64,000 nt of DNA from an uncultured Senegalimassilia sp. (GCF_934630535.1 NZ_CAKTVU010000003.1:124001-188000); one strand, 5' to 3'. Shown: positions 45,383 to 54,609, counted from the stretch's first letter. Numbers and translations are program-made. The notes: generated by a model from the sequence alone, not told the origin.

Positions 45383-47353
45383 ATGTGCGGATTCGTGGGA
45401 TTCACCGCCGTTGATTTCGATGAGGGCGTCAATCGCGCCATCGTCAAGGACATGGCGGATCGCATTATCCATCGCGGCCCTGATGATGAGGGCTTTTTCG
45501 TTAACGATGATGTGGCAATGGGCTTTCGCCGCTTGTCCATCATCGACCTTGAGGGCAGCCACCAGCCCATGCAGAACGCCGATGGCAGCGTGACCGTCAC
45601 GTTCAACGGCGAGATCTACAACTTCCAGGAGCTGCGAGCCGAGCTTGAGGGCATGGGCTACCAGTTCAAGACCAACGGAGACACCGAGACCATCGTGCAT
45701 GGCTATGAGGCCTGGGGCACGGGCGTGTTCGAGCGCCTGCGCGGCATGTTCGCCATCGCCATCTGGGATGCCAAGGAAAAGCAGCTGGTGCTCGCCCGCG
45801 ATATCTTCGGCATCAAGCCGCTGTACTACCAGCATGAGGGCCGCCGTCTGATCTGGGGTAGCGAGATCAAGTCCTTCCTGGCGCACCCGCGCTTCAAGAA
45901 AGAGCTGAACCGCGAGGCCCTGCCGCAGTACCTGTGCTTCGAGTACATGAACGACTCGCAGACCATGTTCAAGGACGTCCACAAGATGACGCCCGGTCAT
46001 TTCATGGTGCTCAAGGACGGCAAGACCACTATCGAGTGCTTCTACAAGATCACCTACAAGATCGATCGTTCCAAGGGCCTTGAGGAATGGGCCGACATCA
46101 TCAAGGACACGTTCGACGAGAGCGTGCGCGCCCATGAGATCGCCGACGTGGAGATCGGCAGCTTCCTGTCCGGCGGCATCGATAGCTCGCTGGCCGCGTA
46201 CTGCATGGGCCAGCATCACGACGAGGGCGTGAAGACGTTCTCCGTGGGCTACGACATCACCGGCAGCGAAGAGCAGCGCGACAAGGCCGAGAACGCCGGC
46301 TTCAAGATCAAGCTGGACGAGCTGAAGGACGCGCGCGAGTTCGCCGAATGGGCGGGGCTTTCCAATAAGGACGTGCAGGTCACGGCCAAGGAGTTCCTGG
46401 ACATCGTCCCCACCGAGCAGTACCACATGGACGAGCCGCTCGGCGCGCCGTCGGCCATCCCGCTGTACTTCGTCAGCCAGCTTGCCTCCAAAGAGGTGAA
46501 GGTGGTGCAGTCCGGCGAGGGCGCCGACGAGCTGTTTGGCGGCTACTGGATCTACCACGACCAGTACGAGTTCTCCAAGTACTTCAAGGTGCCGCGTGCG
46601 CTGCGTGCGGCCGGTGGCGCAGTTGCTCAGAAGCTGCCGCCGTTCCATGGGCGCCATTTCGCCATGCGCGGCTCGGGCGGCCCAGAGAAGAGCTACCAGC
46701 GCGCGTGCATGAACTACATGTGGGACGAGGTGCCCCATGTTTTGAAGGGCTACAACGGCCCGTGCAAGCCGTGGGAATGGTGCAAGCCGCACTTCGATGA
46801 GGCTGCGGTGCAGATGGGCGGCGGCGACGTGATCACGCAGACGCAGTATGTGGACATGGTCTCCTACATGCCCTACGACATCTGCCTGAAGGCCGACCGC
46901 ATGTCCATGGCTCACTCCCTTGAGCTGCGCGTTCCCTTCCTTGATAAGAAGGTGCTCGACGTGGCGCTGCAGCTGCCCACCGATTGCCGCGTCACCGATG
47001 AGCACTCGAAGTACGCACTGCGTCGTGCGGCTGCCCACTTGGGCTTCCCGCAGAAGGTGGCCGATATGCCCAAGCAGCCGTTCATCACGCCGCTGACCGT
47101 GTGGCTGCAGACCGACCTGTACTACGAGCGCATCAAAGAGGCGTTCACCAGCCCCGCTGCACACGAGTTCTTCAACGTGGACTACCTGATGAAGATGCTC
47201 GACGACCACCGCAGCGCCGACTTCAGCACGCAGGAGGGCCGCTCCAAGCTCAAGATGATGCGCATTTGGAACGTGTACTGCTTCCTGTGCTGGTATGAGG
47301 TGTTCTTCGGCGAGACGTCGAAGCAGTACGCTCCGAAGACGCAGGTGGCGTAA
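45383..47353 (+). CDS. asnB: Glutamine-dependent asparagine synthase family protein
   Basis: 656 aa. Cys2 after the initiator Met is the glutaminase nucleophile (MCGFVGF), with RGPDDEG and FNGEIYN in the N-terminal domain. The synthetase domain has the pyrophosphate loop SFLSGGIDSSLAAY and SGEGADELFGGYW. Length fits AsnB-type enzymes with a C-terminal extension (MRIWNVYCFLCWYEVFFGE). AAGGAG lies 12 bases upstream. Beside a D-Asp-ligase-like gene it could be an AsnH-type enzyme amidating a peptidoglycan D-Asp, or a normal asparagine synthetase. The start at the MCGF methionine is set by the catalytic Cys. Confidence 0.93.
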   Translation: MCGFVGFTAVDFDEGVNRAIVKDMADRIIHRGPDDEGFFVNDDVAMGFRRLSIIDLEGSHQPMQNADGSVTVTFNGEIYNFQELRAELEGMGYQFKTNGDTETIVHGYEAWGTGVFERLRGMFAIAIWDAKEKQLVLARDIFGIKPLYYQHEGRRLIWGSEIKSFLAHPRFKKELNREALPQYLCFEYMNDSQTMFKDVHKMTPGHFMVLKDGKTTIECFYKITYKIDRSKGLEEWADIIKDTFDESVRAHEIADVEIGSFLSGGIDSSLAAYCMGQHHDEGVKTFSVGYDITGSEEQRDKAENAGFKIKLDELKDAREFAEWAGLSNKDVQVTAKEFLDIVPTEQYHMDEPLGAPSAIPLYFVSQLASKEVKVVQSGEGADELFGGYWIYHDQYEFSKYFKVPRALRAAGGAVAQKLPPFHGRHFAMRGSGGPEKSYQRACMNYMWDEVPHVLKGYNGPCKPWEWCKPHFDEAAVQMGGGDVITQTQYVDMVSYMPYDICLKADRMSMAHSLELRVPFLDKKVLDVALQLPTDCRVTDEHSKYALRRAAAHLGFPQKVADMPKQPFITPLTVWLQTDLYYERIKEAFTSPAAHEFFNVDYLMKMLDDHRSADFSTQEGRSKLKMMRIWNVYCFLCWYEVFFGETSKQYAPKTQVA

Positions 47354-47475
47354 ACGGGTTTGCGCGCCCGAGTGCGTGGGTGTGCGGGTTTTCCGTCGCG
47401 AACGGATAGATAGGGCTACGTCCCCAAAGTGTCCGGGTGACGGTTTGCTTGAGCTCTCCTGCATAGCGAAATGAG

Positions 47476-47510
47476 AAACGGCCGCGGATGGTTCCGCGGT
47501 CGTTTGTTTT
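47476..47510 (+). terminator. Terminator between asnB and the methyltransferase gene
   Basis: AAACGGCCGCGGA with TCCGCGGTCGTTT (one G-T), four-base loop, then GTTTTG. Lies between convergent genes. Confidence 0.75.
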
Positions 47511-47533
47511 GCGGGTGCGCTCGTTTGCGCGGG

Positions 47534-48511
47534 CTACTTGTCCCAGGCGATGAAGGCCCAGGTGATCACGCGGGGGTTGCGCAGACGCAGTGCCTTTTGC
47601 ACACCGCCGTGGCCGTCGGGCGATCCGGCACGCTCGTTGGGAACGAGGTTGTCGTTGAGCCAAGCGTGCAGGCGCGCATAGGCGGCTTGGCGCTGTTTTT
47701 CGCCGACGATGGCGCCGGCGGCCCCGTCGATCATGCGGCGCAAGCTGTCCGCGGCTTGATCGGGGGTGTCGTAGGTATCGTTGCGCTCGGAGCAGATGAA
47801 GTCGACCTGGGGCAAGATGCCCTCGGCGGCCAAGATGTTGATGGCGTACAGGTAATCGGGGCACAGCGCATCCTTAAGCCCCAGCTCGGCCATGATGCGC
47901 TCGTCGGTGCGAGGGCTTGAGCCGGTGGTCAGCGTGATGCACACGCGCCGGCGTGCGATGTCGGTCAGGCGCAGCAGGCTGTCGCGCAGGTTGGCGGTGG
48001 CGATGCTGCGGGAGGCGGTGCACACGTCCACCATGCCCGGGCGCACGCCCTTGGCGGCCCAATCTTCCTCCCAGCTCAGCTGCATGGGGAAGACCGTGTG
48101 GACATCGGCCTGTTCAAGCGCCTCCGACATACGGTCGAGCATGCCGCGCGAGAAGTCGGCGGCGACCACCTTGTGGCCGGCCAGCCCGAGCGGCACGGCA
48201 AGCGCCCCGGTGCCGCATCCCATATCGAACACGGTTTCCCTGGGCTGGATATCCGCCAGCTCGATGAAACGTCGCGCGTAAGCGCTGGGTTCGGTGCTGG
48301 TGGGGAAGGTGTGGGAGCGGGAATCCCAGTAGGAGGGGTCATCGGCTTTGCGACGTACCTGCTGCAGCGCCATCCACTCCGCGTTCCAATCGGTGGTGGT
48401 GAGCTTCGGGATGAAGGGTTGCGCGTCGATGATGGATTCGGCGCCGTCAAGGGGGCGGCGAGCTGCCTGAGCGGCGGGTGCAGAGGGTTCGGGCGTGTTG
48501 TTTCCGGCCAT
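47534..48511 (-). CDS. Class I SAM-dependent methyltransferase
   Basis: 325 aa. The cofactor motif VFDMGCGTGALAVPLGLAGHKVVAADFS lies near residues 91-118, with post-motif MVDVCTASRSI. No transmembrane segment. The N-terminal 40 residues are low complexity (PEPSAPAAQAARRPLDGAES). The C-terminal NPRVITWAFIAWDK is conserved-looking but I cannot assign a substrate. ATG 48511 is preferred to 48520 because GAAGGG sits 9 bases before it. It is divergent from thyX and convergent with asnB. Confidence 0.8.
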   Translation of the reverse strand: MAGNNTPEPSAPAAQAARRPLDGAESIIDAQPFIPKLTTTDWNAEWMALQQVRRKADDPSYWDSRSHTFPTSTEPSAYARRFIELADIQPRETVFDMGCGTGALAVPLGLAGHKVVAADFSRGMLDRMSEALEQADVHTVFPMQLSWEEDWAAKGVRPGMVDVCTASRSIATANLRDSLLRLTDIARRRVCITLTTGSSPRTDERIMAELGLKDALCPDYLYAINILAAEGILPQVDFICSERNDTYDTPDQAADSLRRMIDGAAGAIVGEKQRQAAYARLHAWLNDNLVPNERAGSPDGHGGVQKALRLRNPRVITWAFIAWDK

Positions 48512-48637
48512 TTTGAGCATCCCTTCTATGAAACGGCTTGGCGGCCGATATATTCGTTAGCACGTATAACCATAGTATCCGATTGCGCGCCCGCCTAAGC
48601 GACGGATGGGCAATCGTTCTCAGATAAGGAGCATACC

Positions 48638-49318
48638 ATGCACGTAGAGCTGCTCTACCACACACCCGATCCGGAGCGCGCCATCGCCACGGCGGCGCGT
48701 TTGTGCTATGCACCTGTAGGCGCGGCCGAGCTGATGGAGACCATGCCGCCCGAGCGCATCAAGAGCGTGCTTACCACCATCATGTCCTCGGGGCATTTCA
48801 GCACTCTTGAACATGCAAGCTATACGTTCGCCGTCGACGGTGTGTCGCGAGCGCTTACGCATCAGCTTGTGCGCCATCGCATCGCCAGCTTCAACCAGCA
48901 AAGCCAGCGATACGTGAAGTTCACGGGCGACGTGGCAGTGGTCAAGCCTGAGAGCATCGCGGGCAACGCCGAGGCGTCCGAGGCGTTCGACAAGGCCATC
49001 CAGGCTGCGGTGGACGCCTACCATGCGCTGCTCGAGGCGGGCGTGCCCGCCGAGGACGCGCGCTATCTGCTGCCCAACGCTGCGGAGAGCAAGATCGTCA
49101 TCACCATGAACGTTCGCGAGCTGCTGCATTTCTTCAGCTTGCGCTGCTGCAACCGCGCTCAGTGGGAGATCCGCGACATGGCGCACCGCATGCTGGAGCT
49201 GGCGCGTCCCACGGCTCCGTTCATCTTCGCCGACGCCGGCGCGCCGTGCGTGCGCGGTACATGCCCGGAAGGTAAGATGACCTGCGGAAACCCGTATCCG
49301 AAGGTCGTGCGTGAGTAA
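48638..49318 (+). CDS. thyX: FAD-dependent thymidylate synthase ThyX
   Basis: 226 aa. The ThyX signature RHRIASFNQQSQR is at about residues 78-90, with the helix SSGHFSTLEHASYTFAVDGVSRALTHQLVRH before it and the C-terminal region with RCCNRAQWEIRDMAHRM. Makes dTMP from dUMP using FADH2 and methylene-THF. AAGGAG lies 10 bases upstream. thyA is not in the window. The next gene begins 8 bases before the stop, in another frame. Confidence 0.97.
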   Translation: MHVELLYHTPDPERAIATAARLCYAPVGAAELMETMPPERIKSVLTTIMSSGHFSTLEHASYTFAVDGVSRALTHQLVRHRIASFNQQSQRYVKFTGDVAVVKPESIAGNAEASEAFDKAIQAAVDAYHALLEAGVPAEDARYLLPNAAESKIVITMNVRELLHFFSLRCCNRAQWEIRDMAHRMLELARPTAPFIFADAGAPCVRGTCPEGKMTCGNPYPKVVRE

Positions 49319-50567
49319 CGTGGCGAAATCGAAGAGCGATCTTTCCCGCGCGTTTTCCGAGGACGGAGCGCGCAAGACGCACGTGGGCGGCCAGGCGCTG
49401 CTCGAGGGCGTGATGATGCGCGGCAAGTACAACTGGGCCGTGGGCGTGCGCGAGCCTGATGGCGGCGTGTACGAGGAGTCCCATGACCTTGCAAGCGGCC
49501 GCGCGAAGAACGGCTGGATGTACTGGCCGTGCGTGCGCGGCTGCCGTGCCATGGTGGAATCGCTGGTGCTGGGCTACAAGGCGTTGGAAATCGCCGCGCT
49601 CCATGCGTTCAGCGATGACGAGGAGGACGGGGCGGAATCAGCGCCGGCGCAACCGTGTGCTTCCGATTCTGCCGGCGAAACGTCTTCGTCCGACCCCTCT
49701 GATGCCTCGTTTTCCTGGAAGGACGATTTCGGCCGCCCCGACACCGTGATCGATGCCTTGGGTGTGCAGCGTGCGTTGGAGGTGGTCGCCGAGCCGGCCT
49801 CGGCCGATGACGCCACCGCTACGGCTGCAAGCGAGCCTTCGCCGAAGTCCGACGGCGATGCGGTGTTCGGCAAGAAGGAGATGGCGTTTTCCATGGTGCT
49901 GGGCCTGGTCATGGGTGTGGTGTTGTTCATCGTGGCGCCGGCGTTCATCACGAACCTGCTGGTGGGCGAGTACGATGCGCACACGCTTGCCTGGAACATC
50001 GTGGACGGCCTTTTGCGCGTTGCCGTGTTCGTGTTCTACATTTGGCTGATCGGGCGCATGAGCGACATCAAGCGCATGTTCGGATATCACGGCGCCGAGC
50101 ACAAGACCATCCACTGCTACGAGCACGAGCTGCCGCTCACCCCGGAAAACGCGCGGCAGTTCCCGCGGCTGCACGTGCGCTGCGGCACGGCGTTTCTGAT
50201 CATGGTGATGATCATCGCCATTTTGGTGTACACCGTCACACCGCTCAATGCACTTATCTCGGCGTGGGGCGTGCCCGATGGCGCCCCGAAGCTGGCGCTC
50301 GTTATCGCGGCGCGCATCGCGTTGATGCCGGTGATCGCGGGCATCAGCTACGAGATCACCGTGCGTTGGGCGGGCAGCCATCCGGAAAACCCGCTGGTGA
50401 AGGTGGTGCTGTGGCCGGGGATGCAGATGCAGTACCTGACCACCAACGAGCCCGACGATGGCATGCTCGAGTGCGCCATCGCCGCCATGCAGCAGGTGCT
50501 CGAGCGCGAGGAGCTTGAGGCGGCGAAAGCCGCCGCTGCGGCCAGGGGAGCTCAAGCGCAGGCTTAG
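49311..50567 (+). CDS. DUF1385 membrane protein with an acidic insertion
   Basis: 418 aa, start GTG inside the thyX 3' end. The DUF1385 core is recognisable: KTHVGGQALLEGVMMRGKYNWAVGVR, YHGAEHKTIHCYEHELPLT, FPRLHVRCGTAFLIMVM and GISYEITVRWAGSHPENPLVKVVLWPGMQMQYLTTNEPDDGMLECAI. Several membrane helices lie between. An acidic, low-complexity stretch of about 80 residues (about 105-190, SSSDPSDASF) separates the first block from the first long helix; this is longer than I expect for the family. In Firmicutes the gene neighbours prfA and prmC; here it follows thyX. Function unknown. Confidence 0.85.
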   Translation: MSNVAKSKSDLSRAFSEDGARKTHVGGQALLEGVMMRGKYNWAVGVREPDGGVYEESHDLASGRAKNGWMYWPCVRGCRAMVESLVLGYKALEIAALHAFSDDEEDGAESAPAQPCASDSAGETSSSDPSDASFSWKDDFGRPDTVIDALGVQRALEVVAEPASADDATATAASEPSPKSDGDAVFGKKEMAFSMVLGLVMGVVLFIVAPAFITNLLVGEYDAHTLAWNIVDGLLRVAVFVFYIWLIGRMSDIKRMFGYHGAEHKTIHCYEHELPLTPENARQFPRLHVRCGTAFLIMVMIIAILVYTVTPLNALISAWGVPDGAPKLALVIAARIALMPVIAGISYEITVRWAGSHPENPLVKVVLWPGMQMQYLTTNEPDDGMLECAIAAMQQVLEREELEAAKAAAAARGAQAQA

Positions 50568-50589
50568 CTGGTTACATAAGCGAAGAAGA

Positions 50590-50622
50590 AAGGCGGCTTG
50601 CGAGGGAATCGCAAGCCGCCTT
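50590..50622 (+). terminator. Hairpin after the DUF1385 gene
   Basis: AAGGCGGCTTGCGA pairs with TCGCAAGCCGCCTT around five bases. No T run beyond. Confidence 0.65.
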
Positions 50623-50822
50623 CTGTATGTTGGGCGTTGCCAAGGATGGTCGCCGGCAGCGAACGGGACAGGTTGCGGGAAGCCCTGATACGCAAGGTTG
50701 CGTCTGGGAATTTGGCGTTAGGGGCCTCCGGCTTTGACCCGAATGCGCTCGCGTTCGACTAGGGTTTCAGTTTGTGGAGCGTAGGCTATGGACTTTGAGC
50801 GGAAATGCGATGCATGCAAAAG

Positions 50823-50860
50823 GAAAGCCCTTCTCAAGACGGTGCTTGGGAAGGGCTTTC
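50823..50860 (-). terminator. Minus-strand terminator of the small secreted protein gene
   Basis: GAAAGCCCTTC-TCAAG with CTTGG-GAAGGGCTTTC in plus-strand terms. On the minus strand it is followed by CTTTTTG. Confidence 0.8.
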
Positions 50861-50902
50861 GAGCTTTCGGTTGGAAAAGGCTTTGCGCCTTTCACGTTGC
50901 GT

Positions 50903-51382
50903 CTACCGGTTTGCGCAGGCGATGAGCGGGAGATATTGCTGCGCGGCGGCCGGGACGGCAAGGTCGATGCTTTGGCCGTAAGCGCTTACGGTGACGTAAC
51001 CGGGTGTGTTGTACGTGGTAAGCGTGGCAGGGACGCCTGCGGCCGATCCGGACACGGTATTGGCGGGTACGGCGTTGGCGGGAAGGTCGGCAACCTGCCA
51101 ATCCTTGATGTCGAGGTTCTCGATGCAGGTTTGCACCTGCGAGGAGGAGATGCCCGTGGCGTTGGCGATATCCCAAGTGTGGGCCAGAAGCGCATCGGAA
51201 ACGGCGTCTTTGATGCCTGATGCGTCGATGGCGGAGTTCATGGCGGTGGTTTTAACACTGTTTGCGGCGTTAGTAACCGGGGCTGCGGTGGATGTGGCGG
51301 GCAATAACGCGCTTGCGCAGCCTATGCCCACGCAAACGATCAGAATGCTCCCAAGGCAAACTCCCAGTGCTTTTCGTACCAT
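50903..51382 (-). CDS. Small membrane-anchored or secreted protein of unknown function
   Basis: 159 aa. A basic N-terminus then one hydrophobic segment (ALGVCLGSILIVCVGIGCASALL), followed by a small, Ala/Ser/Thr-rich outer part with DIANATGISSSQVQTCIENLDIKDWQVADLP. That part contains two Cys, one close to the membrane (possible lipid attachment, though the GIGC box is not canonical). The start at 51382 is favoured by GGGAG 7 bases upstream; ATG 51418 is in frame but lacks one. It resembles no family I know. A TATAAC (minus, 51460-51455) could be its -10 box. Not part of the topA unit. Confidence 0.6.
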   Translation of the reverse strand: MVRKALGVCLGSILIVCVGIGCASALLPATSTAAPVTNAANSVKTTAMNSAIDASGIKDAVSDALLAHTWDIANATGISSSQVQTCIENLDIKDWQVADLPANAVPANTVSGSAAGVPATLTTYNTPGYVTVSAYGQSIDLAVPAAAQQYLPLIACANR

Positions 51383-51840
51383 GCGACGCTCCCTTTCCGC
51401 CCGACGGGCGGCCTCCATGTTGCTTCGTACGGACAGGATGCCGTCGGTGATGCTGTTATACGACGATTGCGCTGCGAAGATGCGGCGGTTCGACGGCTCC
51501 TTGAAGCTAAGGTTACGCGAAGGCGGGCGGCGTGGACCGAGGTTCTCGAAACCATCGCGGTTCCTTCGCGCGCCGCCGACGAAATCAACACGCATTCTGC
51601 AATATCGCGGTATCGTCGCGTATAAGGCGGCCGGTTTTGCGTTGTTTGGGGCCTGGTGCGGGCGGCTCGCGCAGAATCGCAAGCTCATCTTCGCCGTCAA
51701 TCGTGTATAGTACCCCCTGCGCCGCCCGCGACGTTTCGCCGCGCGGCGCGACTATCCCCGCACACGTAAAACTACGAATGGGGCAACCGTGTGAACGAGC
51801 AGGCTGCAAGGGCGGCCGGAGCAGGCAAGGAGGGTGCCGC
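51383..51840 (+). promoter_or_regulatory. Divergent gap before topA
   Basis: 458 bases. TATAGT (51706-51711) is a likely -10 box of topA with a leader of about 130 nt. GCAAGGAGGGT just before 51841 is the ribosome binding site. Nothing else was seen. Confidence 0.5.
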
Positions 51841-54420
51841 ATGAAGCTGGTGGTAACCGAGAAGAACGACGCGGCGACGAAGATCGCGGCGTTGCTGGGC
51901 GTGAAAAAACCCAAGGCCGACAAGGTGTATTCCACGCCGGTGTACCGGTTCGAGGTAGACGGCGAGGAATGGGTGACCATCGGCCTGCGCGGCCATATCC
52001 TAGAGCCCGATTTCACGCCTACCCTTATATATAAGAAGCGCGGCGGCTGGCGCGGCGTCACCGCGGAGGGCGAGGCCATCCCGGCACAGCTGCCCGCAAG
52101 CCTGGCGCGTCCGCCGTTCAAAAAGAAGAAGCCCTTCATCGAGGACGGCGTTGAGCTGAAGGCGTGGAAGATGGACGCCCTGCCGTATCTGATCTACGCG
52201 CCCATCGAGAAGCTCCCGAAGGAGAAGGAGATCATCCGCAGCCTGAAGAACCTGGCGAAGAAGGCGGACTCCATCGTCATCGCAACCGACTTCGACCGCG
52301 AGGGCGAGCTGATCGGCTCGGATGCCCTGTCGTGCATCCAGGAGGTCAATCCCACGGCGCCGGTTTCACGCGCCCGTTACAGCGCCTTCACGAAAGAGGA
52401 GATCACGCACGCGTTCTCCAACCTGGTGGAGCTTGATACCAACCTGGCCTCGGCCGGCGCGTCCCGCCAGGACATCGACTTGATCTGGGGCGCGGTGCTT
52501 ACGCGCTATCTTACGCTCGTGAAGTTCGCCGGCTACGGCAACGTGCGCAGCTCCGGCCGCGTGCAGACGCCCACGCTGGCGCTGATCGTGGCGCGCGAAC
52601 GCGAGCGCCTGGCGTTCATCCCCGAGGACTACTGGGTGATCAAGGGCGCCTTCGATGCAGCCGCGATCGCCGGTCCCACCGCCGGCGACGGCGAGCTTGC
52701 CTTCACGGCGCCGCACTCCACGGCCCGCTTCAAGGACGAGGCGGCGGCGAAGGCCGCCATGGCCGCTGTGGCCGGCGCGGCAAGCGCCACGGTGGCGGCG
52801 GTGGAGAAGCGCACGCGCAAGCAGCAGCCGCCCGTGCCGTTCAACACCACCAGCCTTATGGCGGCGGCCTCGGCAGAGGGCCTTTCGCCGGCGCGCACCA
52901 TGCGCATCGCCGAAAGCCTGTACATGGACGGCTACATCTCATACCCGCGTGTCGACAACACGGTATATCCCAGCTCGCTCGATCTGTCCGAAGTGGTGAA
53001 GACCATCTCGGGCAACCCGGCGTACGCCCCGTATTGCCAGCAGCTGCTCTCCGCCGGCGAGCTGCACGCCACGCGCGGCAAGAAGGAGACCACCGACCAT
53101 CCGCCTATCTATCCCACGGCCAAGGCCACGCCCGACGACCTGGCCCCGGCCGATTACAAGCTGTATAACCTCATCGCGCGCCGATTCCTGGCAACGCTGT
53201 CGGATGCTGCCGTGGTCGAGGGTACGAAGGTGACGCTTGAAGTGGGCGGCGAGCATTTCGCGGCCAAGGGCGACGTGCTGGTGACGCCGGGCTATCGCGC
53301 CATCTACCCGTACGGCATGAAGAAGGACGAGCAGCTGCCCGCTATGACCGAGGGCCAAAAGATCGCCTTCAACGGCGCCGAGTGCACCAAGAAGCAGACC
53401 GAGCCGCCGGCGCGCTACAGCCAGGGCAAGCTGATCCAGGAGATGGAGAAGCTGGGCCTGGGCACGAAGTCCACGCGTCACAGCATCATCGAGCGCTTGT
53501 ACACGGTGAAGTACATCCAGAACGACCCCATCGAGCCCAGCCAGCTGGGCATGGCGGTTTGCGACGCCCTTGACAAGTTCGCCCCTCATATCACGCATCC
53601 GCAGATGACGGCTGAGCTGGAAGAGGAGATGGACAACATCGCCGAGGGCCGCAACACCAAAGATGCCGTGGTCACCAACAGCCGCAACCTGCTCTCCGAG
53701 CAGCTTGCCAACCTGCTGCCGCACTCCGAGGAGGTCAAAGACGCCCTGGCAGATGCCGTGGCTGCCGACGCATACGTGGGCAAATGCCCCAAATGCGGCA
53801 AGGACCTGCAGATCCGCGTTTCGCAGAAAACGCGCGGCATGTTCATCGGCTGCGCCGGCTGGCCGGATTGCGACGTCACCTATCCGCTGCCGAAGGGCAA
53901 GGTGGAGTCGCTGCCCGACCCGTGCCCGACGTGCGGCATGCCCCAGGTGAAGGTGACGGCGTTCCGCTCCAAGCCGCGTACGCTGTGCATCGACCCGAAC
54001 TGCGAGACGAACAAGGAACCCGACGTGGTGGTGGGCGAGTGCCCGAAATGCGCCGAGGCCGGCAAGAAGGCCAAGCTCATCGCGCAGAAGAACCCGCGTA
54101 CCCTGAAGCGCTTCATCCGCTGCGAGAACTACGACGAGTGCGGCGTGGGCTATCCGCTTCCGCAGTACGGCGCCATCACTGCCACCGACGAGGTTTGCGA
54201 GCACTGCGGTGCGCCCATGGTCATCGTCGCGACCACGCGCGGCCCCTGGAAGCTGTGCCCGAACTTCAGCTGCCCGGGCAAGGAAATCGAGGCGGAGAAG
54301 AAGGCCGCGGCCAAGGAGGCCAAGGCGGCGGGCAAGAAAGCGCCGGCAAAGAAGACGGCTGCGAAAAAGCCCGCAGCAAAGAAAACCGCCGCGAAGAAAA
54401 CGGCGAAAAAGGCCGAGTAG
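51841..54420 (+). CDS. topA: Type IA DNA topoisomerase, archaeal-like form, with four zinc ribbons and Lys-rich tail
   Basis: 859 aa. The Toprim start KLVVTEKNDAATKIAALLG and FDREGELIG differ from ordinary bacterial TopA (which begin KxLVIVESPAKAKTI) and look like archaeal topoisomerase I / topoisomerase III. The catalytic Tyr is at about 368 in GYISYPRVDNTVYP (archaeal/TopoIII-type SYPR, not YLRTDS). Four C4 zinc ribbons lie in the C-terminus (CPKCGK.., CPTCGM.., CPKCAEAG.., CEHCGAP..), then about 50 residues rich in Lys and Ala (KKTAAKKPAAKK). It relaxes negative supercoils. The ATG at 51841 follows GGAGGGTGCCGC. It is the only topoisomerase I candidate in the window. The frame is continuous. 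Confidence 0.94.
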   Translation: MKLVVTEKNDAATKIAALLGVKKPKADKVYSTPVYRFEVDGEEWVTIGLRGHILEPDFTPTLIYKKRGGWRGVTAEGEAIPAQLPASLARPPFKKKKPFIEDGVELKAWKMDALPYLIYAPIEKLPKEKEIIRSLKNLAKKADSIVIATDFDREGELIGSDALSCIQEVNPTAPVSRARYSAFTKEEITHAFSNLVELDTNLASAGASRQDIDLIWGAVLTRYLTLVKFAGYGNVRSSGRVQTPTLALIVARERERLAFIPEDYWVIKGAFDAAAIAGPTAGDGELAFTAPHSTARFKDEAAAKAAMAAVAGAASATVAAVEKRTRKQQPPVPFNTTSLMAAASAEGLSPARTMRIAESLYMDGYISYPRVDNTVYPSSLDLSEVVKTISGNPAYAPYCQQLLSAGELHATRGKKETTDHPPIYPTAKATPDDLAPADYKLYNLIARRFLATLSDAAVVEGTKVTLEVGGEHFAAKGDVLVTPGYRAIYPYGMKKDEQLPAMTEGQKIAFNGAECTKKQTEPPARYSQGKLIQEMEKLGLGTKSTRHSIIERLYTVKYIQNDPIEPSQLGMAVCDALDKFAPHITHPQMTAELEEEMDNIAEGRNTKDAVVTNSRNLLSEQLANLLPHSEEVKDALADAVAADAYVGKCPKCGKDLQIRVSQKTRGMFIGCAGWPDCDVTYPLPKGKVESLPDPCPTCGMPQVKVTAFRSKPRTLCIDPNCETNKEPDVVVGECPKCAEAGKKAKLIAQKNPRTLKRFIRCENYDECGVGYPLPQYGAITATDEVCEHCGAPMVIVATTRGPWKLCPNFSCPGKEIEAEKKAAAKEAKAAGKKAPAKKTAAKKPAAKKTAAKKTAKKAE

Positions 54421-54472
54421 AACAAGCACGAAAGTCGAGTAGCGTAAGCTAGCAATAAGCGCCTGCAAAGTG

Positions 54473-54508
54473 AAGAAGGCGGCACCCAAGCGGGGGTGCC
54501 GCCTTCTT
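54473..54508 (+). terminator. Terminator of topA
   Basis: AAGAAGGCGGCACCC pairs perfectly with GGGTGCCGCCTTCTT around six bases. Closely resembles the terminator at 57837-57870 in stem sequence. Confidence 0.8.
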
Positions 54509-54511
54509 GCA

Positions 54512-54554
54512 TAGTGAGTCAAAACCTCCGTATCGTTTCGACTCACTAACTTTT
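54512..54554 (-). repeat. 43-bp repeat flanking the reductase module, left copy
   Basis: Reverse complement matches 57889-57931 at 36 of 43 positions (first 15 identical). The element is itself hairpin-forming: TAGTGAGTC ... GACTCACTA. It lies between the topA terminator and the TetR stop codon. Confidence 0.8.
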
Positions 54555-54609
54555 GCGGGTAAGAAAATGACGCGGCAATTGACGCGGGCGGCGTGCCCGA
54601 AGCCATGTG

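Larger units (their letters stand above)
50568..50902. other. Intergenic region after the DUF1385 gene
   Basis: 335 bases between convergent genes. A hairpin (50590-50622) and a minus-strand terminator (50823-50860) flank about 190 bases in which I see no gene or RNA motif. Confidence 0.5.

Noticed and set aside
45245..47464. 739-codon open frame opposite asnB
   Set aside because: Antisense shadow; asnB has all catalytic motifs and a ribosome binding site.
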